Below are positions 49,460 to 57,340 of a DNA stretch of 64,000 bases, piece by piece; position 1 is the stretch's first letter; the number at the start of each line of letters is the position of its first letter. The stretch is from Modestobacter sp. VKM Ac-2984 (GTDB lineage: Bacteria > Actinomycetota > Actinomycetes > Mycobacteriales > Geodermatophilaceae). The stretch spans positions 476,349 through 540,348 of the forward strand of contig NZ_JAPVBJ010000002.1 of NCBI RefSeq assembly GCF_026967985.1, written 5' to 3'. Both the position numbers and the translations under genes were made by a program. The notes below the pieces were generated by a model, which searched no databases, had not been told where the DNA came from, and saw only the letters and a program-made list of their open reading frames with translations.

Positions 49460-51043
49460 TCAGCGACCGCCGAGCAGGTGCTGCGCCGCTGCGAAGCCGC
49501 CCAGGCCGCTGACGGCTCCGCCGCGGACCGTGCCACCCGAGGAGGCGGCGACCACCCGCGGGTGCGCCGTCGCCACGCCCCAGGTGCCGACGGCGGCCGG
49601 GTCGGGGGCGACCGGCCACGACAGGTCGCCGTGGAAGATGTGCCCGCCCGGCATCGCCAGCGACGCCTCGACGTCCAGCGGCGAGGACGCCTGCAGGCAC
49701 GGTCGCCCCTCGCCGTCGGTGGCGAGGCAGTCGGTCAGCGGCTCGGTCAGGTGTTCGTCCAGCTGGGCGACCACCCGGCGCACCGCCTCGGCCCGGGTGC
49801 CGGCGGGGTCGGCCGCGTAGAGCTCGGCCGGCGTGTGCAGCCCGAACAGCGTCAGGGTGTGCAGCCCGGTGCCGCCGACGATCGAGGGGTCGGTGAGGGA
49901 ATGGCAGTACACCTCGAACGGGATCACCTCGGGCAGCCGCCCGGCCGCGGCCTGCGCGTACGCGGCGTCGATCTGACCGGCGGCCTCGTCGACGTGCACG
50001 GTCCCGCTGAAGACCCGGCGAGGGTCGGCGCCCGACCGCAGTCCGGGCAGCCGGCTCAGCACCATGTTGACCTTCAGCTGCGACCCCGACGGCCGCGGTG
50101 CCGGGGCGGCGCCCAGCAGGTCGTCGAGCACGGCGGGGGCCGCGCCGCTGACGAGGTGCCCGGCGTCGGCTGCGTGCGCCGTCCCGTCGGCGTCGGTCCA
50201 GTGCACGGTGACCCCGTCGGCCCGGGTCTCGACCGCGGTGACCTCGGCCCGGGTGCGCAGTGCGGCGCCCCCTGCCCGCGCCGCGTCGGCGAGGGCGCCG
50301 CTGACCGCCCCCATGCCGCCGACCGGCACCCGCCAGCGGCCGGTGCCGTTGCCGATCAGGTGGTAGAGGAAGCACCGGCCGGCCAGCCCGTCCGCGACGT
50401 GCACGTCGGCGAAGGTGCCGATCAGCCCGTCCGTGAGCGCGATCCCCCGGACGTCGTCGTCGGTGAGGTGGTCGGCGACGACGTCGGCCAGCGGCCGCTC
50501 CCGCAGGTCGTGCCACATGCCCGGGTCACGCAGGCGTGCGGTGAGCTCGGCCTCGCTGGGGAGCGGGCCGGTCAGGGTGGGCGCCAGGTCCTCGGCGAGG
50601 GTGGTCAGCCGGCCGTAGAACCGCTGCCAGCCGGCGAACTCGGCGTCGGAGCCGGTGAGGGCCCGGAAGGCGGCCGCCGTCTCCGGACCCTCGTCCCGCT
50701 CGACCAGCAGCCCGGTGGCCGCATCGCCGCGGCGCACGGGGGTGTACGAGGCGACGGCGCGGTCGACCAGGGTGATCGGCAGCGCCAGGTCGGCGACGAT
50801 CCGGTCGGGCAGCAGGCTGACCAGGTAGGAGTACGCCGACAGCCGGACGTCGACGCCCGGGAAGACCTGCTCGCTGACCGCGGCGCCGCCGAGCGCCGCC
50901 CGCCGCTCCAGCACCAGCACCGACCAGCCCGCGCGGGCCAGGTAGGCGGCGGCGACCAGCCCGTTGTGGCCGCCGCCCACCACGATCGCGTCGTACCGGG
51001 CCGCGGTGGTCGTGCCAGGGGTGCTCATGCCAGGGGTGCTCAT
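49460..51043 (-). CDS. Phytoene-desaturase-like NAD(P)/FAD oxidoreductase
   Basis: ~527-aa flavoprotein of the phytoene dehydrogenase/FAD-amine-oxidase-like group. Dinucleotide motif AIVVGGGHNGLVAAAYLARAGWSVLVLERRAALGG at the N-terminus; family-like LSAYSYLVSLLPDRI, CFLYHLIGNGTGRWRVPVGGMGAVSGALADAA, FALHT-type FGLHTPAELYA and a C-terminal GHIFHGDL plus GGAVSGLGGFAAAQHLL. The substrate need not be a carotenoid; many relatives act on retinol-like or unknown compounds. The ATG at 51043 overlaps the GNAT stop (ATGA). The first five codons are duplicated exactly (second ATG at 51028). Confidence 0.88.
   Translation of the reverse strand: MSTPGMSTPGTTTAARYDAIVVGGGHNGLVAAAYLARAGWSVLVLERRAALGGAAVSEQVFPGVDVRLSAYSYLVSLLPDRIVADLALPITLVDRAVASYTPVRRGDAATGLLVERDEGPETAAAFRALTGSDAEFAGWQRFYGRLTTLAEDLAPTLTGPLPSEAELTARLRDPGMWHDLRERPLADVVADHLTDDDVRGIALTDGLIGTFADVHVADGLAGRCFLYHLIGNGTGRWRVPVGGMGAVSGALADAARAGGAALRTRAEVTAVETRADGVTVHWTDADGTAHAADAGHLVSGAAPAVLDDLLGAAPAPRPSGSQLKVNMVLSRLPGLRSGADPRRVFSGTVHVDEAAGQIDAAYAQAAAGRLPEVIPFEVYCHSLTDPSIVGGTGLHTLTLFGLHTPAELYAADPAGTRAEAVRRVVAQLDEHLTEPLTDCLATDGEGRPCLQASSPLDVEASLAMPGGHIFHGDLSWPVAPDPAAVGTWGVATAHPRVVAASSGGTVRGGAVSGLGGFAAAQHLLGGR
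51014..51043. repeat. Exact 15-bp tandem duplication covering the start codon
   Basis: GCCAGGGGTGCTCAT occurs twice in tandem (51014-51028, 51029-51043). Read on the minus strand it is ATGAGCACCCCTGGC twice, giving MSTPG-MSTPG at the N-terminus of the desaturase-like protein and two possible start codons. Confidence 0.9.
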
Positions 51044-51498
51044 GCCAGCTCCCGGGCGAAGAAGACCGCGTACGGGTCGTCGGCGCCGATGTAGTGCCCG
51101 AACGCCTCGACCGGCCGGTAGCCCGCCGACGTGTACAGCGCGACCGCCTCCGGCTGCCGGACCCCGGTCTCCAGGCGCACCGTCGTCCACCCCCGGCGCA
51201 GCGCCTCGGCCTCCAGGCCGGCGAGCAGCAGCCGGGAGATGCCGCGACCGCGTGCCGGTGGGGCGACGTACATGCGCTTGACCTCGGCTTCGGCGTCCCC
51301 GAGCGGCCGCAGCGCACCGCAGCCGACCGGCGTGCCGTCGTCGTCCCGGGCGAGCAGCACGACGGCCACGTCCGCGGCCGACGGAGGCACCCCCGGCTCG
51401 CCCGCACCGTCGTAGCGGGCCCGCAGCTCCAGCTGCTGGGCGGCGGTCAGCGCGGCGACGTCCGGGTCGTCCCAGGAGGCGGTGGAGAGGGTCGGCAC
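51040..51498 (-). CDS. GNAT family N-acetyltransferase
   Basis: 152-aa acetyltransferase. Acetyl-CoA motif A is AEVKRMYVAPPARGRGISRLLLAGLEAEALRRG (RxxGxS-like RGRGIS); motif B includes LETGVRQPEAVALYTSAGYRPVEAFGHY. The substrate is unknown. The GTG at 51498 has only a weak AGGATGA upstream. It lies 4 nt after the preceding hypothetical gene and overlaps the desaturase-like gene at its end, so it is part of an operon. Confidence 0.87.
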   Translation of the reverse strand: MPTLSTASWDDPDVAALTAAQQLELRARYDGAGEPGVPPSAADVAVVLLARDDDGTPVGCGALRPLGDAEAEVKRMYVAPPARGRGISRLLLAGLEAEALRRGWTTVRLETGVRQPEAVALYTSAGYRPVEAFGHYIGADDPYAVFFARELA

Positions 51499-51502
51499 CG
51501 GG

Positions 51503-52048
51503 TCATCCTGGCGCGCCGTCGTCCACCCGCTGCAGCAGCCCCCAGACGAACTGGGCCCGCACCGCACCGGGGAGGTGCACCTCGAAGCGACTCGGGACGC
51601 CCGGATCGACAGCGGTCGCACCGGGCAGGCAGATGACGTCGTCCACCACGTGCTCCCAGACGTGGAGTGTGTCCGGTGTTGAGGCTGCGACCGGTGCGCC
51701 GGGGGCGCGCACGAGCTGCTCGTGCAGCACCGAGCCGTCGGGGCCGGAGAGCACCTCCCACCGCAGGAACGGCCACAGCGGCAGTGGCCAGCGCCTCGTG
51801 ACGAGGTCCACGTCACCGAACCGCCGGCCCTCCACCTGGTCGGCGGGGCCCAGTACGGCCGCCCGCAGCGCAACCCCGCGCGGCGCTCGCTCTGCGTGAT
51901 GAAGAGCTCGCCAGCGACGGTGCGCGAGCCGCGCCTCGGCCCGGTCGGCGGACAGTCGGGGCAACGCCTCGGCGACCAGGTCGGGTCGCGTGTCGGCCAT
52001 CCGGCGGAGCAGTACGAGACAGAACTCGCGGCGGCCCAACCCCTGCAC
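51503..52048 (-). CDS. Hypothetical protein (181 aa), first of the GNAT/desaturase run
   Basis: 181-aa protein not recognised. It has an N-terminal basic amphipathic part (RREFCLVLLRRMADTRPDLVAEALPRLSADRAEARLAHRRWRALHHAER), then a beta-rich part with TRRWPLPLWPFLRWEVLSGPDGSVLHEQLV. The central DTLHVWEHVVDDVICLPGATAV is unusual and hydrophobic. GTG start at 52048. A 4-nt gap to the GNAT gene and identical strand make it part of that operon. Confidence 0.65.
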   Translation of the reverse strand: MQGLGRREFCLVLLRRMADTRPDLVAEALPRLSADRAEARLAHRRWRALHHAERAPRGVALRAAVLGPADQVEGRRFGDVDLVTRRWPLPLWPFLRWEVLSGPDGSVLHEQLVRAPGAPVAASTPDTLHVWEHVVDDVICLPGATAVDPGVPSRFEVHLPGAVRAQFVWGLLQRVDDGAPG

Positions 52049-52123
52049 CCGGCGAGCCTGTCACCCTCGGTGAGCGTGTTGAACCACCCGGCCGGAGTTT
52101 CTGCACAAATGTGCCCCGGCCGT

Positions 52124-52152
52124 TTGTCACGAGCTCATAACGCACGTACGGT
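52124..52152 (+). promoter_or_regulatory. Promoter of the NlpC/P60 leader
   Basis: TTGTCA (52124-52129), 17-bp spacer, TACGGT (52147-52152). The expected transcript start, near 52159, lies about 50 nt before the riboswitch P1 stem. Spacing and position fit a sigma-A-type promoter. Confidence 0.6.
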
Positions 52153-52209
52153 CACCAGCGGTCCTGACGGGCAGCGCAGTCGCCCACCCGGGTGACGACC
52201 GACAGGACC

Positions 52210-52361
52210 GCCGCCGAACCACACGGCTCGCCGCAACACTCGCGGGCTCGTGGACCGGGGACCCACCGCAGCACTGGGGTGAAGCTCCGCACGGCCCGTT
52301 CGCGGGCCCGAGGAGCCGGGCGACTTCCCGCCCGAACCCGTCAGCTAACTCGGTAGGCGGC
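52210..52361 (+). ncRNA. c-di-AMP riboswitch (ydaO-yuaA type)
   Basis: Leader with the hallmark actinobacterial ydaO segments GGGGACCCA and GGGGTGAAGC, then near the 3' side CCCGAACCCGTCAGCTAACT followed by CGGTAGGCGG. GCCGCC (52210-52215) can pair with GGCGGC (52356-52361) as P1. In this group c-di-AMP usually switches off cell-wall hydrolase genes (rpf, nlpC), and here the gene that follows is an NlpC/P60 hydrolase. Boundaries are approximate. Confidence 0.9.
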
Positions 52362-52390
52362 AGGTGGAAGAAAGGACACACCCGCCGAAC

Positions 52391-53569
52391 ATGGCGAGTT
52401 CGCACACCTCCGTCCGTCATGGCCGCAACGGCCGACGGGCCCTGCTCACCCTGTTCATCGCGGGTGGCGTAGCCCTTGCCCCGGTGCCCGCACTGGCGGC
52501 TCCTGAAACCCCCACCACCTCGCAGGAGGCGGCCGAGCTCATCGCCGCCCGCGGTCACGACCTCGAGGTCGTGACCGAGAAGATGCACGAGGCGACCGAC
52601 GTGCTGACCAGCATGAAGGCCGAGTCGGACGCCGCGGCTGCCCAGCTCGTCGCCGCCGAGGCCGCTGTGGTCGAGGCGCGGGACCACGTGCGCCAGGTCG
52701 CCCGCAGTGCCTTCACCGGTGAGCAGCTGTCCTCGCTGCAGGCCATGCTCACCAGCTCCTCCGCCGACGAGATGCTCGACCGGATGGGCACGCTGGACAG
52801 CATCGCCGGGCACAACAACGAGGTCCTCGGCGACGCTCAGCAGGCCACCGTCGCTGCCGACGAGGCCAAGGTCGCCGCCGAGCAGGCCGCCGCCGCGGCG
52901 GAGGCCCAGGTCGCCGAGGTCGCCGCTCAGCAGGCCGACCTGAACGAGCAGATCGCCGAGTACCAGGCCGAGTACGACCGGCTCTCCGCCGAGGAGCGCG
53001 AGCGCGCTCGCATCCTGGCCGAGCAGCACGCTGCCGCAGAAGCGGCTGCGGCCGCAGCCGAGCGGGAGGCTCAGGCGGCCGCCGCAGCCGAGCGCAGCAG
53101 TCAGGCCGCCTCGCGCGACGAGCGGACCGCTGCCCCGGCTCCTGCCCCCGCCCGCTCGTCCGCGCCCAGCGCGGTGGCTGCCCCGGCGCCCTCCGCGCCG
53201 GTCGTGGCCAGCAGCGGCGCTGCCGCCACCGCGGTGAACACCGCCATGGCCCAGCGTGGCAAGCCCTACGTGTGGGCCGCGACCGGTCCGAACGCCTACG
53301 ACTGCTCGGGTCTGGTGAAGTACTCCTACGCCTCGGCCGGGGTCAACCTGCCCCGCAGCAGCCGGGCGCAGGCGGCGTCGGGCCGGGCGGTCTCCCGTGG
53401 CGAGCTGCAGCCGGGCGACCTGATCGCCTACTACAGCCCGGTCAGCCACATCGGCATCTACATCGGCAACGGCCAGATGGTCCACGCGCCGACGTCGGGT
53501 GACGTGGTCAAGGTCGCCAGCATCGACGCCATGGGGCCGATCACCGCCATGCGTCGGGTCGCCGGCTGA
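52391..53569 (+). CDS. Secreted NlpC/P60 peptidoglycan endopeptidase with coiled coil
   Basis: 392-aa exported cell-wall hydrolase (RipA/CwlO-like). Signal peptide at ~1-36 (RRALLTLFIAGGVALAPVPALA). Residues ~45-245 form a long Ala/Glu-rich coiled coil, then an Ala/Pro linker, then NlpC/P60 at ~275-392 with catalytic C305 (YDCSGLVKYSY) and H353 (SHIGIYIG). It cleaves D-iGlu-DAP-type peptide bonds in the wall. The ATG at 52391 is taken over a GTG at 52364, which lies directly behind the riboswitch. Expression is probably riboswitch-controlled by c-di-AMP. It is followed by a 14-bp hairpin. Confidence 0.94.
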   Translation: MASSHTSVRHGRNGRRALLTLFIAGGVALAPVPALAAPETPTTSQEAAELIAARGHDLEVVTEKMHEATDVLTSMKAESDAAAAQLVAAEAAVVEARDHVRQVARSAFTGEQLSSLQAMLTSSSADEMLDRMGTLDSIAGHNNEVLGDAQQATVAADEAKVAAEQAAAAAEAQVAEVAAQQADLNEQIAEYQAEYDRLSAEERERARILAEQHAAAEAAAAAAEREAQAAAAAERSSQAASRDERTAAPAPAPARSSAPSAVAAPAPSAPVVASSGAAATAVNTAMAQRGKPYVWAATGPNAYDCSGLVKYSYASAGVNLPRSSRAQAASGRAVSRGELQPGDLIAYYSPVSHIGIYIGNGQMVHAPTSGDVVKVASIDAMGPITAMRRVAG

Positions 53570-53592
53570 CACCTGCACCACCCTGTGACACC

Positions 53593-53634
53593 CACCGGTG
53601 CCCCGGTCGCCTGACGGCGGCCGGGGCACCGGTG
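53593..53634 (+). terminator. Hairpin terminator after the NlpC/P60 gene
   Basis: CACCGGTGCCCCGG (53593-53606) and CCGGGGCACCGGTG (53621-53634), perfect 14-bp stem, with a small inner CGCC-TGAC-GGCG hairpin in the loop. Lies 23 bp past the stop. Confidence 0.75.
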
Positions 53635-53738
53635 CGTCCGGGCCCGGTGGCGACGATCACGCGGGCACGCCCACCGGCGCCCCGTCCCGCCGGGCACGAT
53701 GGGGCACAGTCCACCCACGTCCCACCCCGAGGAGTGCC

Positions 53739-54086
53739 GTGCCCGCCGCACTGACCGACCCGAGGAGGGTCGCGCGCGTCTTCCGCGCCGTCGCCATCGC
53801 CGAGGCCGTCTCCTGGGTGCTGTTGCTGGCCGGCATGTTCGTCAAGCGGGTCCTGGACGCCTCCGAGCTGGGCGTGCAGGTCTTCGGCCCGGTCCACGGT
53901 GCGGTGTTCGTGGTCTACGTCGTCGTGACCCTCGTGGCCTGGCGGGTGCTCCGCTGGACCCCGGTCACCGGGCTGCTGGCGCTGGCCGCCTCGGTGCCGC
54001 CGCTGGTGACGATCTGGTTCGAGCGCTGGGCCCGGCGCACCGGCCGGCTCCCGGTCGACGCCGCCACGCCGGCCCGGGCCGGCTGA
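53739..54086 (+). CDS. DUF3817 family membrane protein
   Basis: 115-aa protein with three hydrophobic segments (AEAVSWVLLLAGMFVKRV, VHGAVFVVYVVVTLVAWRVL, PVTGLLALAASVPPLVTIWFERW). EAVSWVLLLAGM and PVHGAVFVVY are the DUF3817 signature stretches. Function unknown. The GTG at 53739 lies 4 nt behind GAGGAGTGCC; a GTG at 53734 is out of frame. A serine hydrolase gene follows on the same strand. Confidence 0.85.
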   Translation: MPAALTDPRRVARVFRAVAIAEAVSWVLLLAGMFVKRVLDASELGVQVFGPVHGAVFVVYVVVTLVAWRVLRWTPVTGLLALAASVPPLVTIWFERWARRTGRLPVDAATPARAG

Positions 54087-54113
54087 CCGCCCGATGACCC
54101 GGCGGAGCGCGCG

Positions 54114-55442
54114 ATGACCCTGCCCGTCCTGCCTGCCACCGCCCGCACGCTGCTGGCCCGCACCGCTCGGGTCCAGCGCGACGGCCGGGCGCCCAGCCTG
54201 GTCGCGGGCGTCGTCCGGGACGGCGGGCTGGCCTGGTCGGCCGGTCGCGGTGACGTGGCCGAGCCGCATGCCGACGTGCAGTACCGGCTCGGTTCGATCA
54301 GCAAGACGGTGACGGCGCTGGTCGTGCTGCGGCTGCGGGACGAGGGCCGGCTGGGGCTCGACGACCTGCTCGAGGAGCACGTCCCCGGCACGCCGTTCGG
54401 GGAGCGCACCGTCGGTCAGCTTCTCTCCCACCTCGCCGGTGCGAGCTCCGAGAGCCCCGGCGGCTGGTGGGAACGCGTCCCCGGCGGGTCGCTGGCCGAG
54501 CTCCGGCTGACCGACGAGGACGTCGTCCTGGGCTCCGCGCGGCGCTTCCACTACTCGAACCTGGGATTCGGGCTGCTCGGCGAGCTGGTCGCCCGGCACC
54601 GCGGGCGGTCCTGGGCCGAGGTCGTCCGGGACGAGGTGCTGCTGCCCCTCGGCATGGACCGCACCACGCCGCGACCGACCGGCCGGGCGGCGCGCGGCTC
54701 GGCGGTGCACCCCTGGGCCGACGTCGTCCTGCCCGAGCCCGAGCACGACGCCGGGGTCATGGCGGCGGCCGGGCAGCTGTGGGCGACGCTGGCCGACCTC
54801 GGCGCGTTCGCCGCGTTCCTGCTCGGTGACACCGGCGACGTGCTGTCCCCGGCGACGCTGGAGGAGATGACCGTGCCGGCCGGCGTCGACCCGTCGGCGT
54901 CCGGGTGGTCGGCCTACGGGCTGGGGGTGCAGGTGCTGCGGGTCGACGGGCACACCCTGGTCGGTCACGGCGGCTCGATGCCCGGCTTCCTGGCCGGGGT
55001 CTTCGTCGACCGGTCGGAGCAGGCCGGTGCGGTGATGCTGGCCAACACGACCAGTGGGCTGGACCCGCTGGTGCCGGGGCTGCTGGCCGACCTGCGGGCC
55101 GCCGAGCCCCGGATCGTCGACGCCTGGGCGCCGTCCCCGCCGCCGCTGCCGCTGGACCTGCTCGGCGTCTGGTTCTGGGGGCCGGCCCCGCTGGTGCTGC
55201 GCGCGCATGACGGTGGCCTGTTGCACCTGGGGCCACTGCCCGGCCGGCCGGGTCGGGCCAGCCGGTTCGCGCCCCGCGAGGACGGCACCTGGGTGGGGCT
55301 GGACGGCTACTACGCCGGCGAGACGCTGCGGGTGGCCCCCGACCACCTGGACGTGGCGACGTTCGTGCTCACCCGCACGCCCTACGACCCCGAGGCCCCG
55401 GTGCCCGGCGGGGTCGACGAGCGTGGCTGGACGGTGCCGTAG
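54114..55442 (+). CDS. Beta-lactamase/serine hydrolase (class C-like)
   Basis: 442-aa serine hydrolase of the beta-lactamase/D-Ala-D-Ala carboxypeptidase superfamily. Catalytic SxxK is S61-I-S-K64 (YRLGSISKTVTALV), YxN is HYSNLGFG, and the third motif is VGHGGSMPGF. No signal peptide is evident, so it is more likely an esterase or cytoplasmic peptidase than a beta-lactamase. The C-terminal ~115 residues form an extra beta-domain (LPLDLLGVWFWGPAPLVLRAHDGG). The ATG at 54114 has GGAG upstream. It ends 6 bp from the convergent membrane-protein gene. Confidence 0.88.
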   Translation: MTLPVLPATARTLLARTARVQRDGRAPSLVAGVVRDGGLAWSAGRGDVAEPHADVQYRLGSISKTVTALVVLRLRDEGRLGLDDLLEEHVPGTPFGERTVGQLLSHLAGASSESPGGWWERVPGGSLAELRLTDEDVVLGSARRFHYSNLGFGLLGELVARHRGRSWAEVVRDEVLLPLGMDRTTPRPTGRAARGSAVHPWADVVLPEPEHDAGVMAAAGQLWATLADLGAFAAFLLGDTGDVLSPATLEEMTVPAGVDPSASGWSAYGLGVQVLRVDGHTLVGHGGSMPGFLAGVFVDRSEQAGAVMLANTTSGLDPLVPGLLADLRAAEPRIVDAWAPSPPPLPLDLLGVWFWGPAPLVLRAHDGGLLHLGPLPGRPGRASRFAPREDGTWVGLDGYYAGETLRVAPDHLDVATFVLTRTPYDPEAPVPGGVDERGWTVP

Positions 55443-55448
55443 CGGGGC

Positions 55449-55967
55449 TCAGCGGCGGTCGAAGGCGTCCATCGTCGTCTTCACGACCACGGCGTAGGCA
55501 AAGTGCGGCACGAGGTCGCTGAGCCAGGAGCTCGCCGACCAGGTGCGCGGATCGGTGATGCCGAGGACGGTCATCGGCCCGTTGGCGGCCACCAGCACCC
55601 CGGCGCTGATCAGCGCGGTGCCCACGGCGGGCTGGGAGCGGAACCCGGCCGCACGGGCCAGGCCGACGACGATGCCGGTCCCGACACCGGCGGCGAGCCC
55701 GGTCAGGGGTCCGAGACCGGAGACCCGGTTCTGCCGGGTCTCCTCGTCGCCGGGGATCTGCACGTGCGCCTTGTCGGCCAGCTTCTCCACGGTCTGCTCC
55801 GGCGTCGAGCTGCTGCCCCGCCCGCGCGCCACCATGTCGAGGTAGGTGACGGCGTTGAGCGCGGTCGTCCCCGCTGCGCCGGCGGCCGCCCCGCGGAGCA
55901 CCCAGCCCAGCGCGCTGATGCCGCGCCTGCCCTTGCCGATGGTCCCGAAGGGGGTCTGCTTCGCCAT
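55449..55967 (-). CDS. Hypothetical membrane protein (172 aa)
   Basis: 172-aa protein with hydrophobic, Ala/Gly-rich segments (LGWVLRGAAAGAAGTTALNAVTYLDM, LGPLTGLAAGVGTGIVVGLARAAG, AVGTALISAGVLVAANGPMTVLG) and a charged loop (STPEQTVEKLADKAHVQIPGDEETRQNRVSGLG). I recognise it only as a conserved-looking actinobacterial membrane protein. The EKLADKAHVQIPG loop is soluble. ATG at 55967. Convergent with the serine hydrolase gene. Confidence 0.7.
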   Translation of the reverse strand: MAKQTPFGTIGKGRRGISALGWVLRGAAAGAAGTTALNAVTYLDMVARGRGSSSTPEQTVEKLADKAHVQIPGDEETRQNRVSGLGPLTGLAAGVGTGIVVGLARAAGFRSQPAVGTALISAGVLVAANGPMTVLGITDPRTWSASSWLSDLVPHFAYAVVVKTTMDAFDRR

Positions 55968-56008
55968 GGTCGCGCCCCTACCCGGGGTGCGTGGCGGGCG
56001 AAACGAGC

Positions 56009-56965
56009 TCAGCGCCAGCCCAGCCGGCTGCGGGCCGCCCAGTACTCCCCCGGCTCCTCGGGCTGCACCCAGGTCGCCGGCTGGTCGCCCGTCGGCACGT
56101 CCACGGTGCGCGCGGCGACGTTGCTCTCCAGTTGCGCCACCGTCACCGCGCCGGAGAGCACGACGTCGCACCACGGCTGGGCCAGCGCCGCCGCCAGCGC
56201 GAGGGCGTCCACCCCCACCCCGCGCTCGCGGGCCGCAGCGACCAGCGGGGAGTCCGGTGCGGTGCCCCGGTCGGTCAGCCGGCCGTTGGCCACGCCCTCC
56301 TTGACGACCACCCGGGCGCCGGCGGCCGACGCCTCGGCCAGCGCCGGCCCGGCCGAGGGCTCCAGCAGGTTCCAGGTCGACTGCACGCTGGTGAACAGCG
56401 GCGCGCCGTCGACGGTCAGCTCCAGCCCGCGCCGGACGGCGTCGGCCTGGGCGGCCCCGGAGGTGGAGAAGCCGAGCTCGACGCCGTCGGCGCGCAGCCG
56501 GGCCAGCCGGTGCTGCAGCGGCCGGTCGGTCCACAGCGGGCTGTCGGCGGTCAGCGAGTGCACCTGGTAGAGCCGCAGCCACGGGCCGAGCAGTTCCGTC
56601 GTCTCGGCCAGCTGGCGCTCGAAGGCGGCTGTCGTGTGCTCCTTCACCTCGTGCACCGTGGCGTCCGGGCGCCAGTCGGCGGTGTAGCGGTAGCCCCACT
56701 TGCTCGCCACGAACGGGACGGCCTCGGCGGTGCGCAGCCAGGAGGCGAGGAACTCCTCGGCGCGGCCGTAGGACCTGGCGGTGTCCACGTACTCGACGCC
56801 CAGGGCGGTCGCGGCGGAGAGCAGCTCGTGGGTGCGCGCCTCGAGGACGGCGGGGGAGCGGTCGGCGGGCAGGTCGGCGTCCCGGCCGAGGGTGAGGTAC
56901 GCCGGCCGGCCGACGGCGGCGAGGCCGAGACCCAGCTGGGCGGGGGACGAGGGGTGAGGGGGCAC
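56009..56965 (-). CDS. Aldo/keto reductase
   Basis: 318-aa (beta/alpha)8 NADPH oxidoreductase. Catalytic tetrad: Asp and Tyr in VDTARSYGRAEEFLASW, Lys in VASKWGYRYT and His in LYQVHSLTADSP. The C-terminal segment VLSGAVTVAQLESNVAAR carries the coenzyme-binding residues. Many such proteins reduce small aldehydes or oxidise sugars. The GTG at 56965 is the family start; a longer reading lacks homology. It diverges from the DUF3253 gene at 57021. Confidence 0.9.
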   Translation of the reverse strand: MPPHPSSPAQLGLGLAAVGRPAYLTLGRDADLPADRSPAVLEARTHELLSAATALGVEYVDTARSYGRAEEFLASWLRTAEAVPFVASKWGYRYTADWRPDATVHEVKEHTTAAFERQLAETTELLGPWLRLYQVHSLTADSPLWTDRPLQHRLARLRADGVELGFSTSGAAQADAVRRGLELTVDGAPLFTSVQSTWNLLEPSAGPALAEASAAGARVVVKEGVANGRLTDRGTAPDSPLVAAARERGVGVDALALAAALAQPWCDVVLSGAVTVAQLESNVAARTVDVPTGDQPATWVQPEEPGEYWAARSRLGWR

Positions 56966-57020
56966 GGGCCCATCCCAGCACCGGACGGCGCCGCGGGCAC
57001 CTGCCGCCCATCCTGGGTGC

Positions 57021-57272
57021 GTGGACGACGTCGACCGGGTGCTCGAGCAGACCATCGGCGCCCTGTTGGACCAGCGCCGTCCCGGTGCCTCGATCTGCCC
57101 GTCGGAGGCGGCCCGGGCCGTCGACCCCGAGGGGTGGCGGGACCTGATGCCGGCCGCGCGCGCAGCGGCCGGGCGGCTGGCCGGGGCGGGCGCGGCCCAG
57201 GTCACCCAGTCCGGCGAGGTGGTCGACGTCGGCACCGCGCGCGGGCCGGTGCGGGTCCGCCGGCCCCGCTGA
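57021..57272 (+). CDS. DUF3253 family protein
   Basis: 83-aa DUF3253 protein, recognised by LLDQRRPGASICPSEAARAVDPEGWRDLMPAARAAAGRLAGAG. This has a winged-helix-like predicted shape. Function unknown, often next to cryptochrome or unrelated genes. GTG start at 57021. Separated from the AAA gene downstream by 68 bp without a clear element. Confidence 0.85.
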   Translation: MDDVDRVLEQTIGALLDQRRPGASICPSEAARAVDPEGWRDLMPAARAAAGRLAGAGAAQVTQSGEVVDVGTARGPVRVRRPR

Positions 57273-57340
57273 AACCGCTGTCCCCGCCGGCCGGACGTGG
57301 CTAGCGTGCGATCTCCACCGGCGTACGGGAAGAGGGCAGC

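Larger units (their letters stand above)
52049..52390. other. 342-bp intergenic leader region
   Basis: No gene. It contains the promoters of the two divergent units, and on the plus strand a -35/-10 pair (52124-52152), a c-di-AMP riboswitch (about 52210-52361) and the untranslated run-in to the NlpC/P60 gene. Confidence 0.8.

Noticed and set aside
54114-55442. Antibiotic-resistance beta-lactamase
   Set aside because: Superfamily motifs are present but no signal peptide and an extra C-terminal domain; a cytoplasmic esterase/peptidase is more likely.
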